The notes under the pieces: model-generated
Told to the model about the DNA's origin: nothing
The model's input: only the letters and a program-made list of their open reading frames with translations
Database searches by the model: none
Source of the DNA: Martelella alba
GTDB lineage: Bacteria > Pseudomonadota > Alphaproteobacteria > Rhizobiales > Rhizobiaceae
Reading direction: 5' to 3'
DNA: 64,000 nucleotides
Assembly (NCBI RefSeq): GCF_006516955.1
Contig: NZ_VHLG01000001.1
Coordinates: 1-64,000 of the forward strand
Shown here: piece after piece, positions 1 through 6,597 of the stretch
Numbering within the stretch: the stretch's first letter is position 1
Layout: each line of letters opens with the position of its first letter
Program-made: the position numbers and the translations under genes

Positions 1-172
1 ACAATAAAAATTAATTTTTATTATTTATATATAATTATAAATTTGTAACAATTTAATACATTAAATTTCTGGCTATGAAAATTTTGTCATAATTTAATTT
101 ATGACAAATGATATTATGTTACGAGAATTTTGGATTATCTTTGATTGTACTGTATGTATTCGGAGAATTTAG
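1..172. promoter_or_regulatory. Very AT-rich upstream region of the sulfatase gene with inverted repeats
   Basis: The first 60 bases contain only about five G or C, and the next 60 only about eleven, in an otherwise GC-rich window. Positions 3-22 form a perfect 20-bp palindrome (AATAAAAATT/AATTTTTATT). Positions 83-108 hold a perfect 10-bp inverted repeat, TTTGTCATAA-N6-TTATGACAAA, with a further degenerate half site (TATGAAAA) at 74-81. This arrangement looks like a transcription-factor operator in the promoter of the downstream gene. AT-rich DNA of this kind is also the usual target of MucR/Ros-type silencers in this order; that link is inference. The region may extend upstream of the window. 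Confidence 0.6.
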
Positions 173-1996
173 ATGGATGTGCTGAATATTCGAGCGGATC
201 GAAAGAGGGGGTTACTCTCATCGGTCGGGAGAAGCGTGAATCTGGGTGGGGCGCTTGTCGGGCTTTCGCTGGTGCTCGTTGCTGCTGGTGGCGCTTTTGC
301 GCAGGATGCCGGCAATGCCCGTGGCTCGACCACGGGGCCAACCACTGCGAAGGGCTATGACTATCCCGGATTTTCCCTGCATATGTCGGATGTCAAACCT
401 GCGCCGAACATGTATCCGGCGCTGGTGCGTCCGCAACAGGATAAAGAGGCGCTGGAAAAACTCGCGGCACTGAAGCAGAAGACCGGAAAAAAGCCCAATA
501 TTCTGATTTTCCTGATGGATGATGTCGGCTGGTCCGATCCCGGATTCAATGGTGGCGGTGTTGCTGTCGGCAATGCGACCCCCAATATGGATGCATTTGC
601 CGAAAATGGTCTGCTGCTCACCTCTGCCTATTCGACGCCATCCTCATCACCAAGCCGGGCGACGCTTCTCACGGGTCAGAACCCGCTTCATCACGGCATT
701 CTGCGGCCGCCCATGTATGGTGAAGCCGGTGGTCTTGATGGTGCCCTGACGCTGGCGAAGCTCTTGAAGGATCAGGGTTACGTCACCCAGGGCGTTGGCA
801 AGTGGCATGTCGGGGAGAATAAAGGGTCTTTGCCGCAGAATGTCGGTTTTGATGACTATGTCGGTTTTCTCGGTGTTTCTGACATGTATACCGAGTGGCG
901 CGACATCTATATGAATCCCGAGATTGCGCTGTCGCCATCGCGTTACAAGATGATGATGGATGATGATTTCGATCATACGGAAGTACACTGCACGAGCGCC
1001 GACACGAGCAAATGCGAGTCCGGCCGCGAGATTGATCTGGATTATATTAAGGATCTTGATCAGCACTGGAAGGATGTGACGCTGAACTTTCTGGACAGTC
1101 AGAAGGGCAGTGACAAACCATTTTTCCTTTATCACGCCACGCGCGGCTGCCATTTCGACAACTATCCCAACGATAACTATGCCGGCAAATCGGCAGCGCA
1201 TACCGTCTTCAGTGACTGTATGGTCGAGTTGGACGATATTTTCGGCGAGATCACTGAAAAGCTCAAGGAAACTGGTGAACTTGACAATTCGCTGATCATT
1301 TTTTCGTCCGACAACGGTCCTGAATGCGAGGTCCCGCCCCATGGCCGCACTCTGTTTCGCGGCTGTAAGGGTTCTGACTGGGAAGGTGGTGTCCGGGTGC
1401 CGACATTCGCATACTGGAACGGGATGATTGAGCCAAGACGTTCCGACGGGTTGTTTGATTTTGCTGACATTCTGCCAACCGCCATGTCCCTTGCCGGAGT
1501 TCACGGCGGCGATATCGGCAAGCTGTTCGATGAGAAGACTTATATTGACGGCGTGGATCAGGCGTCCTTCCTGCTCGCTGACAATGGCGTTTCCAACCGG
1601 CGCAGCCGTCCTTATACGATCAACCAGTATTTTGGCGGCATGCGGATTGATGAGTACAAATATCTGTTCACCGGCGAGGTGGAGAATTCGATCGTCCAGA
1701 AGGGTGATTGGGGTGGTTTCTCCGGCAGCCTGTTCCATGACACCGGTGGCGCCCTGATGTTCAATCTTTATGAAAGCCCCAAGGAAGACGTCAATGTCGG
1801 CATCCGCCATATTCCGGCAACCGTTCCCCTGATGGGCGCGACAAGCTTTTACATGAAGGAGCTGATGAAGTTTCCGCCTCAGTTCAAGATTGGTTTTGTC
1901 AGCAACAATCCGGCAGTCTACAACCTCGCTCCGGAAGTGCGTGATGGCATCGGCAAGATGGTCGAGGAATATGGCCTCGGACGGCCATCCCCGTAA
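173..1996 (+). CDS. Secreted arylsulfatase, Ser-type (sulfatase family S1)
   Basis: The 607-residue protein would hydrolyse sulfate esters outside the cytoplasm. A signal peptide is visible (basic start, hydrophobic stretch about 24-40, cleavage likely after AFA at 43). The sulfatase signature [C/S]-x-P-x-R is S158-S-P-S-R162, so the residue to be converted to formylglycine is a serine. Further active-site features are D116/D117 (LMDDVG), K210 and H212 (GKWHVG), H321 and D380/N381 (SSDNGP). Ser-type enzymes are normally matured by an anaerobic radical SAM enzyme (anSME/AtsB); none is encoded nearby. The ATG at 173 has GGAG seven bases upstream. The substrate cannot be inferred. The gene sits alone behind an AT-rich promoter and before a gene-poor stretch, which fits an accessory gene. 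Confidence 0.93.
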   Translation: MDVLNIRADRKRGLLSSVGRSVNLGGALVGLSLVLVAAGGAFAQDAGNARGSTTGPTTAKGYDYPGFSLHMSDVKPAPNMYPALVRPQQDKEALEKLAALKQKTGKKPNILIFLMDDVGWSDPGFNGGGVAVGNATPNMDAFAENGLLLTSAYSTPSSSPSRATLLTGQNPLHHGILRPPMYGEAGGLDGALTLAKLLKDQGYVTQGVGKWHVGENKGSLPQNVGFDDYVGFLGVSDMYTEWRDIYMNPEIALSPSRYKMMMDDDFDHTEVHCTSADTSKCESGREIDLDYIKDLDQHWKDVTLNFLDSQKGSDKPFFLYHATRGCHFDNYPNDNYAGKSAAHTVFSDCMVELDDIFGEITEKLKETGELDNSLIIFSSDNGPECEVPPHGRTLFRGCKGSDWEGGVRVPTFAYWNGMIEPRRSDGLFDFADILPTAMSLAGVHGGDIGKLFDEKTYIDGVDQASFLLADNGVSNRRSRPYTINQYFGGMRIDEYKYLFTGEVENSIVQKGDWGGFSGSLFHDTGGALMFNLYESPKEDVNVGIRHIPATVPLMGATSFYMKELMKFPPQFKIGFVSNNPAVYNLAPEVRDGIGKMVEEYGLGRPSP

Positions 1997-2104
1997 TTCC
2001 GGCGGCGCTAGCGGGGTGGGGCGGTTTCATGATCTGTCCATGTTCGCTATCTGGCCATTGGTTTACAGCGTGACCGCCTCTCCCGATGAGGTCATGGAAA
2101 CGAT

Positions 2105-2129
2105 GATCGCCGCCTTGCGGGCGGCGATC
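2105..2129. terminator. GC-rich perfect hairpin downstream of the sulfatase gene
   Basis: GATCGCCGCC at 2105-2114 pairs perfectly with GGCGGCGATC at 2120-2129 around a five-base loop. There is no T-tract, so intrinsic termination is uncertain. It lies about 110 bp after the sulfatase stop codon. Confidence 0.45.
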
Positions 2130-2328
2130 TCTCCGGCATGGTAACGGTGATTCGGTGCTGGGAAGACAGCCAGTCCCGGAAAGCGGCCATGCCGAAGCAC
2201 AGGGTGCGCAACGCCAAAGCGATGGCGGCGGGCGCGAAGCTTGGTCCAAATGAGTCAGGCAGCCGTTCTATCGCTTTTTGTTTGAATCATAATTCTGTCG
2301 GTCCCGTTACATCCGGCCGGGTTAGGCT

Positions 2329-2490
2329 TCAATCCCAGGCACCTTCATGGGCTTTGACGGCCTCGTCCTTCAGCATCGGGCCGATACCGTCCACCTTGCG
2401 CTGGTCAGCCTCGAATACCCTGCGACAGGGCAGGTCAAGGGTCGGGTTTTCCGGGTGGTTGGTGGTGATCGTCTTCAGGCGGCGTTTCAC
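2329..2490 (-). pseudogene. Possible remnant of a minus-strand coding sequence
   Basis: A 53-codon frame opens at a GTG (2490) and ends at TGA (2329-2331). The translated C-terminal half (…VFEADQRKVDGIGPML…, ending KAHEGAWD) has a protein-like composition, unlike the surrounding noise frames. No convincing ribosome-binding site precedes it, and in-frame stops lie just upstream. It could be the C-terminal tail of a decayed gene or a chance frame. I do not recognise the family. Confidence 0.25.
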
Positions 2491-2857
2491 AACAGCATTT
2501 CGGTGAAATCACGCGTCTGGAATTTTCCAGGCCAGGACTGGTTCTGTCGATCAGATTGGATGCTGAACATGTTATTTAACAACGTGTGCCAATAAAAACT
2601 ATTATAATATTACATTTCCGGTTCCGACAGGTGCTGACATGACAACAGATCGATTGGTCTGTGCTGCCTGCTTCGGCATTGCGTGCTGCGCGGGTCTGTC
2701 TTTCTAGATTTAGCCGTTAGTGTATGCTTTCATTTTTTAGTGGTTTGCATGACGAAACAGTTGATCTATCCGTGATGTCGTCCATCCTGATCCGCGTCTG
2801 AGGAAGGAATCGTGAAGGGGGTCAACTTCACGACCTGCATGAAGGGACGAAAACAGG

Positions 2858-3304
2858 ATGTTGAAAGAATTCAGAGATTTTATTTCACGTGGCAACGTTG
2901 TCGATCTTGCGGTTGGTATCATTGTCGGTGCGGCCTTTACCGCGATCGTGCGTTCGCTGGTGTCCGATATTATCGATCCGATTATCGGCCTCATCATCGG
3001 CGGCGTCGATTTTTCGGACATGTATGTGGTGATGTCAGGCGAGGTTCCGCCTGATACGGGCCTTTCGGCCGCACGTGAAAGCGGCGCTGCAATTTTCGCC
3101 TATGGCGCGTTTATCACCTCGGTGATCAACTTTGTCATCATCGCTTTCGTCGTCTTCCTGCTGGTCAAGGCGGTTAATCGGATTCGGGACGCGGCGGATC
3201 GGAAAAAGAAGATCGAAGAGGCGGCACCTGCGGCGCCAGCGGGGCCAACGGAGCTTGAAGTCCTGCTGGATATCCGCGAGGAACTGCGCCGTCGCGACGC
3301 CTGA
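2858..3304 (+). CDS. mscL: Large-conductance mechanosensitive channel MscL
   Basis: This 148-residue inner-membrane protein forms the homopentameric channel that opens under membrane tension and releases solutes during osmotic downshock. The N-terminus [20 protein letters not shown] is the family signature, followed by the pore-lining first membrane helix (about 15-45). A periplasmic loop (about 48-75), a second membrane helix (about 78-103) and a charged cytoplasmic helix rich in Glu/Arg follow. The length is typical. The ATG has a weak purine-rich site upstream (gggacgaaaacagg). It is a monocistronic unit downstream of the gene-poor stretch. Confidence 0.97.
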   Translation: MLKEFRDFISRGNVVDLAVGIIVGAAFTAIVRSLVSDIIDPIIGLIIGGVDFSDMYVVMSGEVPPDTGLSAARESGAAIFAYGAFITSVINFVIIAFVVFLLVKAVNRIRDAADRKKKIEEAAPAAPAGPTELEVLLDIREELRRRDA

Positions 3305-3478
3305 TTGTCAAAGCTCATCGTCACCGTTGCGGGCAAGGATGATGCACGGGGCGATCAAAACTTGGATTGGGAACTGTCAAATCGCGGGCGGATCGGCTAG
3401 AGCGTCACCACTTGTTTCCCGACGGTTGATTGTCGCTTTCGCGTCGGGTTTGGATGATGACGCGGATTGGGTGGCATA

Positions 3479-4546
3479 ATGCATGGAGATGACTGGCCGG
3501 CTTTCAAGAAGGCCGTCACGACAACGCAGGGCCTGGAGGCGACCGGCCTGGTCGGGGCTGACGAGGCCGAGGGGCTGCGTGCTGTGGGCGAACAGTTTTC
3601 CATCAGGCTGACGCCGGCCGTCCTGGACAGTATCGCCACTGCTGAGCGCGATGATCCGGTCTATGCGCAATATGTGCCGGACCGTCTGGAGCTTGTTGCC
3701 CATGCGCAAGAACTCAGCGATCCGATCGGCGACGATGTCTTCGAGAAAGTGAAGGGCATCACGCATCGCTACCCTGACCGGCTGTTGCTGAAGCCGACCC
3801 ACACCTGCCAGGTCTATTGCCGTTTTTGCTTCCGGCGTGAAAAGGTCGGTAAAGCGGAAGAAACGCTTTCCGGTGATGAGCTTGATGCAGCGCTCGGCTA
3901 TATTCGCGATCACAAAGAGATTTTTGAGGTCATCCTGTCGGGTGGGGATCCGCTGATTCTGTCTGACCGGCGGATCGCGGTGTTGATGAGGGGGCTCGGT
4001 GCGATTGCCCATGTCGGCAGCATACGGATCCATACCCGTGTACCGCTCGTCGATCCTGCCCGCATCGGTGATGACCTGATCGCGGCGCTGCGGTCATCGG
4101 GCAAGGCGGTCAGTCTTGTCATTCATGTCAACCATGAACGGGAACTGCAGGCGCCGGTTCTGGCCGCCATTTCACGGCTTGTCGATGCCGGGGTGCCGCT
4201 GTTCTCGCAATCCGTTCTGCTCAGAGGCATCAATGATGATGCCGCAGTGCTGGCCGATCTGTTTCGCGCTCTGGTGCGCAATCGGGTCAAGCCCTATTAC
4301 CTGCACCATCTCGACAAGGCGCGCGGCGTCAATCATTTCCGCGTGTCGCTGGAGCGTGGCCAGGCCTTGATGCGGGCGTTGCGCGGGCATGTTTCCGGCC
4401 TTTGTCTGCCGACCTATGTTCTGGATATTCCCGGCGGCTACGGCAAGGTGCCGATCGGTCCGTCCTATGTCGCGCGCCGTCAAGACGGGTCTTATGTGGT
4501 CACCGACTATCTCGGTAATATGCATGACTATGCGGAGCTTGGTTGA
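3479..4546 (+). CDS. epmB: KamA-family radical SAM protein, probable EF-P (R)-beta-lysine ligase partner EpmB
   Basis: The 355-residue protein belongs to the lysine 2,3-aminomutase family. The radical SAM cluster motif CxxxCxxC is C110-C114-C117, and the pyridoxal-phosphate lysine lies in PGGYGK (K323). The length is close to EpmB, which makes (R)-beta-lysine for modification of elongation factor P. The longer lysine-catabolic aminomutases are about 415 residues. The in-frame TTG at 3467 gives four more residues, but the ATG at 3479 is the better start. epmA and efp are not in the window, so the EF-P role is inferred from family and length. Confidence 0.85.
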   Translation: MHGDDWPAFKKAVTTTQGLEATGLVGADEAEGLRAVGEQFSIRLTPAVLDSIATAERDDPVYAQYVPDRLELVAHAQELSDPIGDDVFEKVKGITHRYPDRLLLKPTHTCQVYCRFCFRREKVGKAEETLSGDELDAALGYIRDHKEIFEVILSGGDPLILSDRRIAVLMRGLGAIAHVGSIRIHTRVPLVDPARIGDDLIAALRSSGKAVSLVIHVNHERELQAPVLAAISRLVDAGVPLFSQSVLLRGINDDAAVLADLFRALVRNRVKPYYLHHLDKARGVNHFRVSLERGQALMRALRGHVSGLCLPTYVLDIPGGYGKVPIGPSYVARRQDGSYVVTDYLGNMHDYAELG

Positions 4547-4713
4547 CCGCCGGGCTGGGTCTTTCCGACCTTTTGAGCAAGGCAAATGCCGGTTGGCGAA
4601 TGACAAAATTAAGCGCGCGCCATTCTCACGCCTTGCCACATCAGATCAGCGCATTTAATAAAAATGCAGCGGAACGGACAGTTCCGCACGGTCGAGCGAG
4701 GCGAGGTGCAGCA

Positions 4714-5385
4714 ATGGTGAATTTCGAAACGGCGCGGGTCAAAATGGTCGAAAGCCAGATCCGGGCGACGGACGTAACGTCTCATCCGGTGATTTCGGCT
4801 TTTCTGTCTGTCCCGCGGGAGGCCTTTGTGGCGGCGGAAAACGCGGCATTGGCCTATATCGACGAGGATATTCAGATCACTGCCGCTGCTGCCGATGCAC
4901 CGGCGCGCTATCTGATGGAACCGTCGCCGCTTGCCAAATTGCTTCAGCTTCTCGAAGTGACGAAAAGCGACGTCGTCATGGTGGTTGGCAGCTGCGAAGG
5001 CTATGCGACCGCTATTTTGTCGCTGCTGGCCAATTCTGTCGTTGCGGTTGAAAGCGATGAGGCATTGGCAGCCTCGTCGTCTGAAAAGCTCACTGAACTC
5101 GGCTATGACAATGCGGCTGTTGTCTGTGCACCGCTGGAAGATGGCTACGCGCCGGAAGCACCCTATGATGCGATTTTCGTCAACGGTGCGGTGGAGTTCG
5201 TTCCAGATGCCATTCTATCGCAGCTGCGCGACGGCGGTCGCCTTGTCTCGGTGGTTGGCTACGGTCATGCCGCCCGCGCCAGGCTCTACCGGCGCGATGG
5301 CGAGAATTTTTCGGAACTTGCTTCTTTCAATGCGGCGGTAAAGCCGCTGCCTGGCTTTCGCAAGGCGCGCGCCTTCGAATTTTGA
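4714..5385 (+). CDS. pcm: Protein-L-isoaspartate O-methyltransferase family protein
   Basis: The 223-residue protein aligns in layout with Pcm enzymes, which use S-adenosylmethionine to repair isoaspartyl residues. N-terminal MVNFETARVKMVESQIRATD is typical of the alphaproteobacterial version. The SAM-binding motif I, normally GxGxGY, reads GSCEGY here, so the protein is a divergent member whose activity is uncertain. The frame is open back to 4543, but family similarity starts at the ATG at 4714. In related genomes the next gene is an outer-membrane tolC; here popZ follows after 237 bp with no tolC. Confidence 0.85.
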   Translation: MVNFETARVKMVESQIRATDVTSHPVISAFLSVPREAFVAAENAALAYIDEDIQITAAAADAPARYLMEPSPLAKLLQLLEVTKSDVVMVVGSCEGYATAILSLLANSVVAVESDEALAASSSEKLTELGYDNAAVVCAPLEDGYAPEAPYDAIFVNGAVEFVPDAILSQLRDGGRLVSVVGYGHAARARLYRRDGENFSELASFNAAVKPLPGFRKARAFEF

Positions 5386-5622
5386 GTGTGGCCGCGCCGA
5401 ATTCAACGCCGGCGCGACATGTCATTGAAAAAACTGTGAATACGTTATTACAGCGAACTTTGGCATACTCTCGTCTCGGCGCTGTCTGTCATATGATGCG
5501 ATTCGTTTCAGAAGTTTCGTCGGCTGGGCGCGCCGGGCAATCCGTTTGATTGCGAGTGTCGTCGACGAGGGACATGACATTCTGCGTATGTTTCCATGTC
5601 GCAGAGCACGGAAAGGTGAGTA
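5386..5622. other. Intergenic region between pcm and popZ, no tolC
   Basis: This 237-bp gap lies where related genomes usually carry a TolC-type outer-membrane gene. I see no TolC-like fragment in any frame, only probable promoter sequence for popZ. Confidence 0.5.
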
Positions 5623-6378
5623 ATGGCGCAGCCAAAGATGCAGCAAGAACCGTCCATGGAAGAGATCCTCGCATCAATCCGCAGGATTATCGACAGCGGT
5701 GATGAGGCCGGGCGCGAGCTTGAGCGCCAGCGCCACCTTCCCCAGGATGATGAACCCCAGGCCTATTCGCCTGAACCGCAACACAGCGCTGAAAACGGGC
5801 AGTCTCGGGTTCAGGATGAGCAGGAAGACAGATTGACCGCCGTGCCGCGCGCCGCTGAACCCGCGGCGGAGGGTTACGGGGATGCCGGGCCGCGGGATTG
5901 GGCACGTCCGGCGCCGGTTGTCGTCAATCGTGGTGATGACATGGCCTGGCGTGGAACGCGCTCCGAACCGGCAATTCACCCGGCATCGATTGGTGAAGTT
6001 GCAGCGGAAGTACGGGCCGCGACCGAGCGGGAAATGTCTGAGGAAACCAATAATCCTGAACCGGTTATTGTTGCCAATGAGACTGTTGCAGAGCCTGCTG
6101 CAGCACCCGAACCGGTTGAAATGGCCATCGAGAGGCCTGCGGAAACGCCCTCCGTCTCTGAACATCTGGTTTCGCTTGATGCCGAAAAGCGCGTTGGCGA
6201 TGCTCTCAGGGAGTTGAGCCGGGCGTTGAAGCGGGAAGGTTCGCGAACCGTGGACGAGATTGTCACGGCAGAGTTGCGTCCGCTGCTCAGCGATTGGCTG
6301 GATCGCAACATGCCGCCGCTTGTCGAGCGCCTGGTTGCTGAGGAGATCCGGCGCATGCGTGAAGGCCTTGAAGACTGA
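5623..6378 (+). CDS. popZ: Polar organizing protein PopZ (DUF2497)
   Basis: This 251-residue protein is the matrix-forming cell-pole scaffold of alphaproteobacteria, anchoring chromosome and cell-cycle proteins. The conserved N-terminal helix (EPSMEEILASIRRIIDSGDE, about 8-27) and the C-terminal helical oligomerisation region (about 180-251, ending EEIRRMREGLED) are both present. Between them lies a long acidic, proline-rich, low-complexity linker. The position directly before valS is conserved in the class. The start is ATG with AAAGGTGAGTA upstream. Confidence 0.93.
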   Translation: MAQPKMQQEPSMEEILASIRRIIDSGDEAGRELERQRHLPQDDEPQAYSPEPQHSAENGQSRVQDEQEDRLTAVPRAAEPAAEGYGDAGPRDWARPAPVVVNRGDDMAWRGTRSEPAIHPASIGEVAAEVRAATEREMSEETNNPEPVIVANETVAEPAAAPEPVEMAIERPAETPSVSEHLVSLDAEKRVGDALRELSRALKREGSRTVDEIVTAELRPLLSDWLDRNMPPLVERLVAEEIRRMREGLED

Positions 6379-6409
6379 AAAGACCCGGTTTTACGCCTGT
6401 TCTTCACTG

Positions 6410-6440
6410 AAGCCGCCCCATTCCGGGCGGCTTTGTTATT
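6410..6440 (+). terminator. Rho-independent terminator after popZ
   Basis: AAGCCGCCC (6410-6418) pairs with GGGCGGCTT (6425-6433) around a six-base loop, followed by a T-rich stretch. Confidence 0.8.
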
Positions 6441-6597
6441 GACAGTGTTTGTAGCAACCGCTTAACAACGGCTATTCTGAAAGCGGGTCGGATTTCGCCT
6501 TGGGCGGACCGCTCGTGACCTATTATTCTGAGCGGAACCTGGCGCGAGGATAAGCGTCGTCGCCTGAGGTTCCGGCAAACGCAGGAACTGGCTCGAA

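Larger units (their letters stand above)
1997..2857. other. Gene-poor 861-bp stretch
   Basis: I see no convincing complete gene between the sulfatase and mscL. The stretch contains a strong GC hairpin at 2105-2129 and a short minus-strand reading frame at 2329-2490 that may be a gene remnant. An AT-rich patch lies around 2575-2620. Open frames on both strands here are short and of poor coding character. The stretch may be a decayed region or the edge of an acquired segment. Confidence 0.5.

Noticed and set aside
647-1810. 387-codon minus-strand open frame inside the sulfatase gene
   Set aside because: Shadow of the sulfatase reading frame, which carries all active-site motifs.
6534-6565. EcfG-like promoter GGAAC-N16-CGTC before valS
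   Set aside because: The second box deviates from CGTT, and valS is a housekeeping gene. The match is weak enough to be chance.
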